64,000 nt of DNA. It comes from Fragilaria crotonensis (taxonomy: Eukaryota; Bacillariophyta; Fragilariophyceae; Fragilariales; Fragilariaceae). Each line of letters starts with the position of its first letter. Within the stretch, counting starts at the first letter, position 1. The notes under the pieces were generated by a model that worked only from the letters and a program-made list of their open reading frames with translations, was not told the DNA's origin and did no database searches. Where the stretch lies: the NCBI GenBank assembly GCA_022925895.1, contig JAKSYS010000285.1, positions 1 to 64,000 of the forward strand, written 5' to 3'. The position numbers and the translations under genes are program-made. Shown here one piece after another: positions 1-10,996 of the stretch.

Positions 1-317
1 GAATTGATGCACCGATTTGATTTGGATCAAACACAACAGGAGTGTTCAGAGTCACATACAAGAACACATTCTATTACTACTTCACAGAGAAATCAAGGCA
101 GATACGGTACCCATGTCCACTAACAGTGCATGGAACGAAAAAGTAATGGAAGCAGCCGCAAATGTGCTAGTCATTCCAAGCACAAGATCAAGACCCGCTC
201 TCGACACAATGATAACTACACCTGTCAACACGGAGGCTGGGAGGAAGGATCGGAGACATTGTTGAGCAATCACCGAGCAAACGAGCAAGGATAGGAGATA
301 CTGGTGCGGCCGCTGTA
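1..317. other. spacer at window edge
   Basis: No recognisable gene, RNA or repeat is visible here. The short open frames on both strands overlap each other and resemble no family I know. The stretch leads into the DDE endonuclease gene and may hold its 5' part or the outer end of a transposon, but no terminal repeat could be identified. Confidence 0.4.
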
Positions 318-3155
318 ATGATTGCTGCTGATGCTTCTAGCTCAAGTTACTGGCCATGTAGCCCAGAGGCATACCGAGTGTTCAAACCACCAAAGAAACA
401 TGGGACAACGAATTGCGAGGATGGGAATGATACTGATTTCGATTCTGAAACTCCAATGGAAGCACTTCAGAGAAGGATTGTACTGCTTCAAAGCGTTCAT
501 GAGGAAGAAAATAATTGGAGGAATGTTGTGCAAGGTAGAGATATCGACAACGTGTGTACCAAAGCTGAGATATGCGCTGTCAGGCAAAGGGCGACGTTTC
601 TTTGTTATGCGCCGATTGGCTCTTGCAAAAATGAATGAATGGACGTGGCAAGACTGTTGCACTGAATCTTGTAAGGTATTGAACACTGTTGGTATGACGC
701 AAGCAACCTTCTATAAAACCATCGCAAATTGGAACATTGTGTTCCGTAATTTTGAATGCTTCCCAAACCCAAACTTGTCTGTTCAGTGTGGAAACGACCT
801 CTTCCTCGAGTTCTCGAAGTGTTTCCATGCGCAAAGGAGCAGATTGTTGCATTTGGCGTCGAGAACTTGTCACATCTTTCAATTGAAGCAGTCTATCAAT
901 TCGTTCATTCGTCTGTAATCCCAAGGCTGGCTGCGTTGTGGAAACGTGAATCGGTAGTAGACGAAGATACTGCAGAAACGTCAACATTGAGTACAAGTAC
1001 TACAGCCATTAATCCTACTAGCAATCCTGTCGATGTCGATCAAGATGAGGATGATATTGCGCTATTCCTTCGCGCACATAGACTTAAAAACATGAGCTTC
1101 ACAACAGCATGGCGCTGGATGCGATTACTCGGATTCAAGTATGATACGAGAAGGAAGAGCTTCTACGTCGATGGCCATGAACGTGAAGATGTTGTCGCAC
1201 ATCGAAATGCATTCTGCAAGAACTACCTTACCGTGCTTGAGCCACGTTGTCGGCGTTGGATTCAGCTTCCACTCAGTGAAGCTGCTACGATCAAGACCTT
1301 AGACACAGATTTCGGACATCATTACTATGATATTATATCTGATGAGACTCGGGTTGAGTTTCACGTTGACTATTGGAAGAATTGCATATCAAGAATCAAA
1401 GGGAGAAGAGGCAGCGCGAGATGTTGAAGCAAAAACAAGCATACGAGTGTCATCATCAGTCAGGCCCTTGATGATTATTGGTCAAGATGAGTCTGTCTTC
1501 GCGCAGTATCTACTGTCCTCCAAACAATGGGTTGGGCCAAAAGGACAAGTGCCACTTCTGCCCAAGTCGGAGGGCGATGGGTATATGCTTTCTGCGTTCG
1601 TGTCACGCGAATTCGGCTTTGGCAGGCAGATGACAGAGGATGAGTTACAAAGAGTGAATATGGCAAGGCAAACAGCAGCTCTCGGCGGTGGAAATTACCT
1701 CGATACAACAGCTGCGATGGAAATCTTGGGAACAACGGAAGCCGATTTTGTTGGAATCCCCTTCGTAAAATACTTGTTCATCGGAATCAATAATCAGGGT
1801 TATTGGAATTCATACCACATGAGTCTTCAGCTTGAGGATGTGGTTGATTGCCTACGAATCCTATATCCAAGCTTCGATTTTGTATTTTTGTTCGATCATT
1901 CTCAGGGACACGCTCGCAAACGTGATGGTGCACTCAGTGCGATCAACATGCAAAAGAACTTTGGAGGATCAAAACAGCAGATGAGAGACACAGTCATAAT
2001 GTCACAAGAGGGTTATCTGGGCACACACTCACCAACCCTGGGCATCGGAGACACACAGTCAATGGTATTCAATACTGACGACTGTGGCCCATGGTATTTG
2101 ACACCAGAGCAACGTGACTTACAACGTCATGATCGAATAATGGGGAAAAGAAGCAAGCCAATTGAAAAAACAAAGACCCTTCTTGAAGAGCTCAACGAAA
2201 GGGTGTGACGCTCCAACAAAAACGCGGGTACACTAAAGCCGAACTTCAGGAATTGGCAAGAAACAATTCAATCGAAACTCACAAAGAAGTCGACAAAATC
2301 CTATCTGGATGGGAAGGAAAATCTAAAGGCATGCTACAAGTTCTGTGGGAAAGAGGACTGATTGATCCAAGTGAGTTAGATAAATACACTGTCGACGGAA
2401 AGAAAGACACAATTTCAGGGAAGATTGACTTACGGTATTCCCTACGCCATCTCATCGCAGAGTGTGCTGATTTCAAGGATGAGGAAACGGCACTTCAGTA
2501 CCTTGGATCTCAGCTGGGCATCACGGTACTTCTAACACCAAAGTTCCATGCCGAATTAGCAGGGGAAGGCATTGAATTTTGCTGGGGTCACGCAAAGGCT
2601 TTCTACCGACGGGTTCCTGTATCTCAAAAGAGGGGACGAGAGAATTTCAAACAACTTGTGAGAGATTCAACGTGTTCAATCAAGGAGTTGACCAAAGAAA
2701 GGATGGGAAAGTTTGCTTCGAGAGCACGCGCATATATTTGTACTTACCATCATCTTTTTGAGAGTCAGCAGAGAATGAGGCAGCAAGGTCGCCCACAACT
2801 TCATCGCCACAAGTATAACAGAAGATCAAGGACTTCTGTACTCCGAAATCCAACGCCTGATGAAATTGTTCAAGTCTCACAGGTGTGCATTGGACTTCGA
2901 TCGTGGCTTCGTCAACAGTGCACTCAAAGAAGCAAAGACAAGAAACGAGGAGGACGAGGTGTGATCATCATGTCGACAGAGATGGATTTTTATGGTCGCA
3001 GGAGACAGCTGCTACTAAAACTTGATAAAGGATATGGAAATAATATGCGTGCATGGTACGAATTGTACACAACCTACGTTCGGACGCTTCAACGAAAAAC
3101 CATACCGGTAGTTTTGAAATCAGTATCGATCCGTATTCCGTATGGACGGCGGTGA
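318..3155 (+). pseudogene. DDE endonuclease (transposase-like), frame-disrupted
   Basis: This is a DDE-type nuclease of the kind found as repeated genes in fungi, plants and algae, probably a DNA-transposon transposase. The N-terminal part carries the family's DGHEREDVVAHR segment near 1170-1210. The first catalytic Asp is in GQDESVF (about 1485), followed by a WVGPKGQ/SEGDGYMLSAFVS stretch. The second Asp is in FDHSQGHARKRDGALSA (about 1890). The acidic third residue is probably in IEFCWGHAKAFYRR (about 2570-2610), followed by a conserved MGKFASRARAY helix. The gene is read in successive frames with changes near 580, 770, 1400 and 2200. The last fits one G missing from a GGG run. No terminal inverted repeats were found, so I cannot say whether the element ends lie inside the window. 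It could also be a domesticated host gene carrying sequencing errors. Family assignment is by remembered motif pattern; mobility is inferred. Confidence 0.7.
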
Positions 3156-3623
3156 ACATATTGTAATCCCCCTCTCTGACGTACGTGAAATTGTCGTAAT
3201 CGGTGCATGTTCTGTTGCGAAATACGAAGCACGATCTTTGCAAAAGAAGTGGCGTCACGCGTATCATCGATGACAGACTGCACCACGATGTACCACGTAG
3301 GAGACGACATACTATCGAACAAATTTAACGGTATCAGATGTCCTCTTACTGAATTGCGGTATCTGGGTAACCATGCAGGAAACAGCTTCCACGTCAGCCT
3401 TCAATTTGGGACGATTTTTTTGAGCGGCTGCTGTACCACCTGAAAAAACTCCACATGGTATAGCCAGTATCAAGAACCCATGTGATTTTGTATTCCGACA
3501 CATTGCAGTGCATGAATAAATCTGTTGTCGTGTATTCTCATGTCCCCCACCTTCAGTCCAAGGGCAGACGATGACAAACGGAGCGATTCAACGAAGTGAA
3601 TCGAACACGAACCGTGAGGAAGA
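3156..3623. other. spacer with the first copy of a duplicated segment
   Basis: No gene is recognised. From about 3488 the sequence becomes one copy of a diverged duplication whose second copy lies at about 5370-5535. It leads directly into the 3624 reading frame. Overlapping frames just upstream of 3624 encode a strongly basic RKNEQEKRRRNEF stretch that could belong to a basic DNA-binding region in another frame, but this is only a suggestion. Confidence 0.4.
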
Positions 3624-3705
3624 ATGAGCAGGAGAAAAGGAGACGAAATGAGTTCAAAGTTCCCTCAACACCCTGCACAAACCCTACTTCAACACGATGA
3701 AGTCT
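3488..3705 (+). repeat. diverged direct duplication, copy 1
   Basis: Shares order and many words with about 5370-5535: GAATAAATCT versus GAATAATCTT, CCACCTTCAGTCC versus CCACCTTCAAGTCC, GTGAATCGAAC in both, then CTCAACACCCTGCACA and CGACACGATGAA-like words. It covers the start of the 3624 gene, so the gene's 5' end was duplicated about 1.9 kb downstream. Confidence 0.7.
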
Positions 3706-4127
3706 TCCAACAAAAGCCACAAGCGAGAACACGGCTTGCAAACAAGAAGGATCAGGATGACAGCGAACATGGCATCGCCGGAAATCAGTCACTGTTTAAT
3801 CGCGTCGAAATAATCAACCAGACAGCGTTTACAATCAATCGGATCATGCAAGAAAACAAGGCACTCAGGGCTGCCATTGAAAATTCGAATCAAGGTACTT
3901 CAAATGGGAACACAGACTTGCAGGTACTCAGTCAAAATTCGGATATGAAATCACTAGTGGGATTTCACGAAGGAGTCGGGCCAGTATTGATGGTGCCTGG
4001 TCGAGAAAACCAGCATGCCGCTGGGACTGCTCCTTCGAGTTCTGCTCTTGCCACGTCAATATCATCTTCGACAGCGCATCGATTCAATCAATCACTGACA
4101 CCACTTGCCAGTATATCCTCCATTTAA
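3624..4127 (+). CDS. unrecognised Gln/Ser-rich protein
   Basis: An open frame of 167 residues starts at an ATG at 3624. I do not recognise the family. A possible short coiled coil or zipper (INRIMQENKALRAAIE) lies near residues 73-88, followed by low-complexity Ser/Thr-rich sequence. After the stop the same frame stays open again from about 4128 to 4448 and is Gln-rich (RMPGNQQQDPAHLQLQ), so the gene may once have run on into the first unit of the tandem array downstream. A neighbouring frame upstream encodes a basic KRRRNEF stretch, raising the possibility of a bZIP- or bHLH-like factor with a frame change, but no family consensus can be shown. The first 80 bases of the frame are part of the 3488-3705/5370-5535 duplication. 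Whether the gene is expressed is unknown. Confidence 0.4.
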   Translation: MSRRKGDEMSSKFPQHPAQTLLQHDEVFQQKPQARTRLANKKDQDDSEHGIAGNQSLFNRVEIINQTAFTINRIMQENKALRAAIENSNQGTSNGNTDLQVLSQNSDMKSLVGFHEGVGPVLMVPGRENQHAAGTAPSSSALATSISSSTAHRFNQSLTPLASISSI

Positions 4128-4579
4128 CCACAGCATCGTCGACAAGCATTGGGCGAAGATTTGCTACTAAATCCTTTTCGCCAGCATCAGGACATGCCAC
4201 ATGTGGCAGGATACCCTGCCGCAAGGATGCCGGGAAACCAGCAACAAGATCCGGCCCACCTGCAGCTCCAATCCATTTTGTCGTTGCGAAACGCTCAGTC
4301 CTTCTTTGCGGCTCATCGTCAGCCATTGGTCGTGCCAAGTCCAGCCCTTCATATCAGGGTTACCTACTGCATTCACAAAGTCCCATTCTCTCGAAATCAC
4401 GGACGAAGTGCTCTGCAGGGATCCTTGCCATTCCCCAGGACCCCATGATGCCGGTGCTGCAACAGGATTCCGTCACTCGATAGTTCTCTTGAGCACATGC
4501 ATCGTGCTACAGAACCACCGATATGACACCGTGGCAGAGGTGACAGAAGATGCCCGCGGCGCAAGCGAAAACGAGCAAA

Positions 4580-5369
4580 ATAATACCGGGTAATGCTTAA
4601 AACTAGGGGGAATCTCGGTTTATGGGAATAGTTCAATGAAATTCTCACTTGCTTGGCTTTATGTTCCCACGAGATGAAACCGATGATGTTACCCGAAGCT
4701 GGAAGCTAACGCCCGGAGCGGAAAGCGATAAATGACCATTATATGTTAAAATGTGTGCAACTGCCTTATCGTGTATGGATCAACAAAGCTCTCGCCCTCT
4801 CTGCTCAAACACTCAATATACACAAGTTTTATCCCGCTTCGTCTCGTGGTACAACCTTTGTTAAAAGGGTGCTACGAGAGTCCTTGATCTGGACGATGGC
4901 GACCCTTCCTGATATTCACAATTGGAACACGAACGGTTTAGCTATTAATCAAACCTTTTTCGATTCCAGTTCTTTATTTAAGCATTCCAGATATGTCGGA
5001 GGTTCTTTACCGTTAATTTTGCTGGTTCGGAACTTTGACTCGTGTCTGGTCGGATACGAATGTATTTTATTTGAATGTGAGTGTCTATTCCGGAACCTCT
5101 TGTGTCGAAACCATACCACTTGTATCATTCATGCTCAAAAATGTATTCGTATCCGAATATTTCACTTACAAGGATACAACATGGATTCAACCTAAGTACG
5201 ATCCGAGAAAAGTGTAGCAAGAACACCTTGCTACTCAATATTGCCATTCGTTGTTTCATCCACATGGAGATGAATGAAATTTCGACCACAGATTGGCGTC
5301 AAATGTCAGTAGGTCAAGATGTATCAAGAACGATTCAATATTGGAGTAATTCTACACAATCGCAGCGCC
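4580..5369. other. unrelated segment within the tandem array
   Basis: About 0.8 kb that does not match the array unit. Short open frames (for example from 4743 and 5081) show no recognisable domain. It may be an insertion or the upstream flank brought in by the duplication of the 3488 segment. Confidence 0.35.
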
Positions 5370-5535
5370 TGAATAATCTTGCTGTCCAATATTCGCATGT
5401 CCTTGCCACCTTCAAGTCCAATTGCAGAGGAGGAGGACAAACGCCGTGTCTCTACGAAAGTGAATCGAACGAGATGATTTCAAAGATTCTCAACACCCTG
5501 CACAGACTCTTCTTCGACACGATGAAATCTCCCGA
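5370..5535 (+). repeat. diverged direct duplication, copy 2
   Basis: Second copy of the segment at 3488-3705. The reading frame is not kept here, so this looks like a dead 5' gene fragment. It sits immediately upstream of the second block of the tandem array, just as copy 1 sits upstream of the first block. This suggests that a gene-plus-array unit was duplicated. Confidence 0.65.
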
Positions 5536-6950
5536 TTAGAATGCCACTCATTCTACAAGAAACGACCCATAAGACACTGTATCGAGGCGGAAGATGATGC
5601 CCACGGAGCAAGCGAAGAAGGGGCGATTGGTGGCACTTTTCTTTCTATCGATTCAAAATGCTCGGTTGCTTTGGGCAAAGCATCGTCCGCCATCGGGCGT
5701 TCCAAGTGTCTTTCATTTCCTGCGATACCTGCAGCAACCCACATTCGTCAAGCACTCCATCGGATCCTCTTTAACAGACGACGTGCCCCTGCAGGAGCAC
5801 TTGCAAATCTTCACGATCCCACGATGCCGACACATCCACTCCTTTTTCCGACTCAGGATAGTTTTCTTTAGCAATCGCGGCGTGGAGCAAGAACTGACCC
5901 ATATGACACAATAACATTTGTAAAATGATGCCCCGCAGCGGCGCATGCGAAAGAAAGGCAAGTCCGAGAACCCTCTTTATTTCCGTCGTTTCGAGCATGA
6001 TGCTACGAGAACTCAACCACATGACACTGCAATGGCGGTGGAAGATGATGTGTAGCGCAAGCGAAAAAGGGCCGACCCATTGCATAAATTTCTTTTGTCG
6101 TTTCGATATAACAGCTCATCATGAGCATTGAGCCGTGCCAATTCAGGCCTTTCATTTCCTGCGTTCCTAAATCCGTTCTTGGATAACAGAAGAATTGCTC
6201 CTGGAGGTAGCTTTTAATTCTGCAAGGCGGCGTGATGCCAACGCATGCAACACTGCAGGACACCATGATAACCAACGTCTTCAACAGTTTTAACGCCGCA
6301 GGATACTTTCCTTAAGTGCTCCTTCGATGCTTCAAGAACTTAACTGTGGCACGGATACCCGAGGCGCAAGCAAAGAACGACCGGTGGGAGCACACATTTG
6401 TTCTGTCGTTTCGGGGCTTCCATTTCATGGCGTACATTGTTAACCATTGTAAACCATGGGTCGTGGCACGTCAGTCCTTTCTTTTCTGCAGTACTTGATG
6501 CATTACACATTCTACAAAAGCGCAATCCGATCCATGATGTCAGACGGGATGTCACTGCTGGAGCACTTGCAAATCTACAGGAGCCCATGATACCAAACGC
6601 CTTCAGAACTGTTTCGCCGCAGTTCTCTTGAGCGCAAGCCTCGTACTCCCAGAAGTAACGAATATCCTCCATTGGAGCTCTTGCGAATCTTCAGGACTTC
6701 ATGATGCCAACATTCTCAACACAGCATAAGTCGAAGAATTAAGATGGCGAAATATGTTGCCCCTGAAGCACCGATCATTTCTGTTGTGTCAAAAGGCGCA
6801 GTTAACTAAGGCAACTCGCTTTATGCCAACGGTCGTGCCAAATCCAGCCCTTTCATTTCCTGTGCTACCTGCTGCAACCCACATTCTACAAAGCCCCATC
6901 TGATCTTTTTGAACAAACGACGTGCCCTTCTAGGAGCACTGCATTATTGA

Positions 6951-8639
6951 TCATACAATGACCTGATTCCTGGCCCTCTGCAAGCTTTTCCAAAAAGTGG
7001 TTAAGGAAAAGCTACTGCAGTGACATCTACTGTCATGATCAGTCATACTATAACCCTCCTTCTGTTCATGCATCAACCAAAGTTTTCTGTGAGTCCTGCT
7101 TTCTCTCTTGATACACAATTGAGTCCCACATCAGTTCACTTTGGTGCTAAGCATTCTCCTAGTTCTTTGCGTCATGTGTTGCCAAAGTCACTGACTTTGA
7201 CATTCAAATGGGGACGAGATCAATAAGCAGCCAAGCTCAAAGAGAACACAAACCGGTCAGATTGATGCATGTTAAAGAAATGACATCATCGTTGCTGGCC
7301 ATGCAAGTAGATGTCGTTGTTAGGCATGGGAGTCCATTATTTTGGTTTGTTTGGCTAACATTATACATGTCAAGGTGCAAACCGTCAAGTTTTGCAGGCT
7401 AAATTCTTGTACAACCAGCTTCCATTCTTCGTACTAACCCCTAAACCCTGAACCCATGCACATTCATCCTTCTCTGTCGCTTACAGAGGAAAAATTTTCT
7501 CATTGATTCCAATATTGTTCGCTGAAGCCACTTTGGCATTTCAGTGGCTGCTTGAACTTTTCAAAGATCAAGCACTGGCTGCGTTCTTTGCGTCCTCTAG
7601 TAGGGTGCTGCGTTGAGCGAGGAGGAACAAGAACCTACATCTTCCTCAGTCTCCATCTCTTTAGTGGCACCTACTGATGTTACTTCTGTTGCACTGGTCC
7701 TTCGTGTCCTTATCATGCCTGCCTTCTTCTGAGTGCTGTTGGATACGATCCATACGCAAACGCATACGGCACTGAGACACAACAATTGGCGAACGTTCAA
7801 AGAAAGTACTCGCAACACCGAACATGCCATCATGCATATGGTTCATTAGAAGTCAACCCAAATGGGGCCTCTCGGGGTACACACTTAGTTTTTGATGAAA
7901 GGACTGGGACGGTGATAACCCTATAATTCGGTTTTATTATTATGGGCCTCTGGCAAGGCCAACTTCTTTACTTACTAGTAGTTGCTTGACTGCTTTGATG
8001 CGGACGAAATATTGGAAGCGTTCGAACAACGCGACGCAATTAAAAAAATGCATCCACAGTCCCTCTGGTGCTCGGCCTGGTCAGGAGGCCCACAGTCCAA
8101 TCCTTTGGTGGATTGTGGAAGTTAGACAGCTCATCATTGTCAAGTCCCATGAACATCACAGTCTGGGTCCGATTGATCTACAAGAAGATCAAATCGAACT
8201 GCCACCATGATATGTTTTGACAAAGGGCTTGAAGATGATGCTTGTTCAGAAAGCTCAGACATGCCATTGATGACATTCCTTATGCAAGATATGTCATGGT
8301 GGGACAATTCTACAAGGCAGATGAGCAAGATATCAGAATGATCATGTGGGAAGGTAAGGCTAGCTAACTAGGCCACAGCTCAAAAATCTAGTGTAGTCTT
8401 TTGGATGGCAGTCAAAAGCATCTCACGCAACAGAATGGGCTCATGGCAATGGACAATGCAGATCATTTATGCGCCTGTAAGGGATCCAAGGATATTGCCT
8501 TGTCAGAAGGAGAATACATCATGGGTGTACCATCTATTTCCTAAGCACTTGCAAGAACGGGTGACCTTGAACATCATGCTGGAGTTTGTGGTTACCATCA
8601 TTGCTTGGGATGGTAATTGAATGCCAAGAAAAAGAAGTT
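6951..8639. other. gene-poor spacer
   Basis: No gene is supported. Short frames at 7020, 7208, 7661 (minus), 7986 and 8405 have no domain I recognise. A stretch near 8480-8530 reads GSKDIALSEGEYIMG in one frame, faintly like an RNase H segment of a retroelement, but a single short resemblance is not enough to name it. Confidence 0.4.
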
Positions 8640-9045
8640 AAGCTTTGGTGGATGATGATATTCTACTCAGCAAAAAAAGACAGCGCCTTGGACGCAGGAT
8701 GGCTCCAATTCAAGCTTCCACAATGACTGTCATGCACACCTGGCAATCAAGAATTGCTAGGACAGGCAGGTGCAACAAACGTCGGCATCAAACTTGTGAT
8801 CAACGACTACAACCATTGGTCCTGAGGGAAAGAATAATGCTTCAGATCTATTTAATCTGCTGCATCATCACTGCTCATAACTTGGAGGTCTCAACCCATC
8901 CAGTGCAAGGCAGTTTCAATCATTGTACCCCGGCCGGTGTGGTTTCAATAGAAACACAATGCAAGAAATTCTATTAGGACCAATGCGATTTGGAGGAGCA
9001 AGTTGCCGGCCATTGTATGTTCACCAAGAAATTAACGGACTTAAC
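8640..9045 (+). mobile_element. LINE relic (C-terminal RT region)
   Basis: One frame near 8937-9035 reads CGFNRNTMQEILLGPM followed by RFGGASCRPLYVHQEI. This lines up with CGFNRNTKTEVLYGP and DLGGADFCHLIVQQGI of the LINE at 42.0-45.5 kb. Just upstream (about 8855-8935), another frame reads SAASSLL and QPIQCKAVSIIV, matching the TSSLL and KHIQGKAMAIIT of the same LINE. The order is conserved over at least 180 bp, but frame changes and stops are frequent, so this is an old fragment. Its ends cannot be placed. Confidence 0.6.
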
Positions 9046-10363
9046 TAGCTATTTTCTCAAACACTGAAAGATTGATGGTGGCACACATTGTCTTCTCCAA
9101 ATCGTGATCTCCTAGTATCAATATCTCACTAGCTAGGAAAAAAGGTTACAGCATGCAACCACACCGCCATTACATGATTATACCTTCAGGCTGAACAAAT
9201 TTGAGAGTCCATTCATCAGCAACAGTGCTGTTGAAAGAATTGACCCTTTCTTCCTCTTTGACTGAAATGGTAAGCAGATGATGACCCGGTTAGCATGACA
9301 CCACAACATGCTTGAAAGGTGACACAAAGTACTATGATTTGTGATGGGGATGACTCGGACTTTGCATTCAGACAGCTGGTAGTGACTGCTGCCTTCTTTT
9401 TTGTGAAGAAATGACAGAAATTTAAGCGCAGCAAGAGCAATCCTTTCACCAATATGTTTGCAAAGAACACATCAATCGTATTTTTCAGATTTTGGTTGCG
9501 AGATGATGATGCAGTGGTATGTTTTGGAAAAATTGTCACCAACCATACCTGTGATCCGTGACAGCCATGTGCTGTTGATTGGCGTCATTGGAAGAAATAT
9601 CGCGCTTATTGACTGGACAACATGATTGTGAAGGCCAGGAATACAATGAAGGAATGTCTGCAACACATTCAGGTTAGATCATTTTGTATTGAACCGCATA
9701 GTACTGGGCTTTGTTCTGCAAAACCAGGAAATCCTGGACAGGTCTTTGTGAAAGGAAGGATATTTTTTAGTTCAGAGAGCTTCATCTCAGTGCAGTGCTG
9801 GTTATAGGTATTCTGTTCTGGCTGTAATTGTGTTCTCGTCAACATGGCTGCTAACTTTTGGCGATAGAATGCTGACAATTTCTTGTGTTACAATGTACGG
9901 TACAGTACGCCAAAAATCCTTTGGAACACTGCGGGCATGTATGACATGCAACATGGTGATATCATTGGAAGTGCTTCATGCTTTTTGAATATTCACTTTG
10001 AAGCAGCACCCATTCCAAGAATGATGACCACTGTGAAGAATGCATCATGCCTTCAATGCACGTGACTATACTAGATTCTTGTAATATAGGAGTGCAGAGA
10101 AGTTTGTGATGAAACCATCGATTGCAAAGCCATGGCATTGATAATCAATTCATCATTTTTGAAGGCACCTGCGATACCAAGTTGTCATGTAGCAATAGCG
10201 CTGCCGGCTACAAACGGTTTTACCATCAATAACCTGTGTTATTGTATTTATACTTTATACAGTACAAAACCTTGAACGGCGTTATTGTTACATTCAGTCA
10301 ATGTGAGTGACATAACAAAACAGGTTTAGCTGGATTGTACAAGTACGGTCATATTCATAGGTG
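9046..10363. other. gene-poor spacer
   Basis: No gene recognised. Short frames at 9216-9542 (minus), 9622 and 9883 show no domain. Composition is unremarkable. It may contain further LINE decay products continuing from 9045, but none can be aligned by eye. Confidence 0.4.
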
Positions 10364-10493
10364 TTATTGCAAAACGGAAAGATATTAGATGTTTTTGCTG
10401 GAAATCTCCCCAAAAATAGTGTTGTCTGTTATTGCAAAACGGAAAGATATTAGATGTTTTTGCTGGAAATCTCCCCAAAAATAGTGTTGTCTG
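10364..10493 (+). repeat. perfect 65-bp tandem duplication
   Basis: The 65-bp unit starting TTATTGCAAAACGGAAAG occurs twice head to tail (10364-10428 and 10429-10493) with no visible mismatch, and a further TTAT begins a third unit. Such perfect identity points to a recent slippage or unequal exchange event, or to an assembly artefact. Confidence 0.9.
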
Positions 10494-10630
10494 TTATCCC
10501 GGTAACGACGTGTGAAACAATGGAAGAGAGTACGGTACATTGTACCGCAACACATCCATCATGAACTCTCATACACAATTCCGAATACGAGCACTCCAGG
10601 TACATTTATGATACTCGAAATAGAGAAAGT

Positions 10631-10671
10631 GGAGCGATCCTAAAAACCCAGAAAAACACAAATCACATTTT
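10631..10671 (+). repeat. left terminal inverted repeat
   Basis: Begins GGAGCGATCCTAAAAACCCA and continues into AACACAAATCACATTTT. It pairs with 14563-14603 read in reverse complement over about 41 positions with two differences next to the ACCCA word. The preceding three bases are AGT. Confidence 0.92.
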
Positions 10672-10996
10672 TCAACTGACAATTACACAAATCTCGTCCG
10701 TTTCGTAACGGTAGCGCGCCAAAAATGTGCAACCCACAAGCAAATATCTGGTTATAAGCCCTAAAAACCCCTGCACAAATCACAAATCTTGTTCGAGCCC
10801 ATTTTGCCCTCGAATAAAATTTGTGCAACACAAATGTAGTTTCACAAATTCCACGGACGTTTTCTACGATGAAAACATACCTGCATAAATTCTACAGACG
10901 ATTTCTACAGCTGCAACGTACTTGTTGCACAAATCTCCCGCCTTCAATCCAGTTCGTCTCCCTCCATTTCCCTCCTCAAACTTGGTGATAACCACC

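Larger units (their letters stand above)
4140..6950 (+). repeat. degenerate tandem array, units about 0.3-0.45 kb
   Basis: Four to six worn copies of one unit can be followed by shared words. These are GCGCAAGCGAAAA (about 4560, 5605, 5946, 6057, 6367), GTCGTGCCAAGTCCAGCCC (about 4328, 6470, 6830 and variants), CATTTCCTGCGATACCTGC (about 5715, 6160, 6855), GGAGCACTTGCAAATCT (about 5797, 6560) and CCCATGATGCC (about 4441, 5818, 6262, 6586, 6697). Spacing is irregular (about 440, 325 and 111 bp), so smaller sub-units were also duplicated. About 0.8 kb of unrelated sequence (about 4580-5370) separates the first copy from the rest. No common reading frame survives in all copies, so I take the array as non-coding or decayed coding sequence. 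Confidence 0.65.

Noticed and set aside
7438-7456. telomere-like CTAAACCCTGAACCC
   Set aside because: A single degenerate pair of units, not an array.
8480-8530. RNase H of a copia-like element
   Set aside because: Only one short resemblance (ALSEGEYIMG) with no flanking retroelement features.
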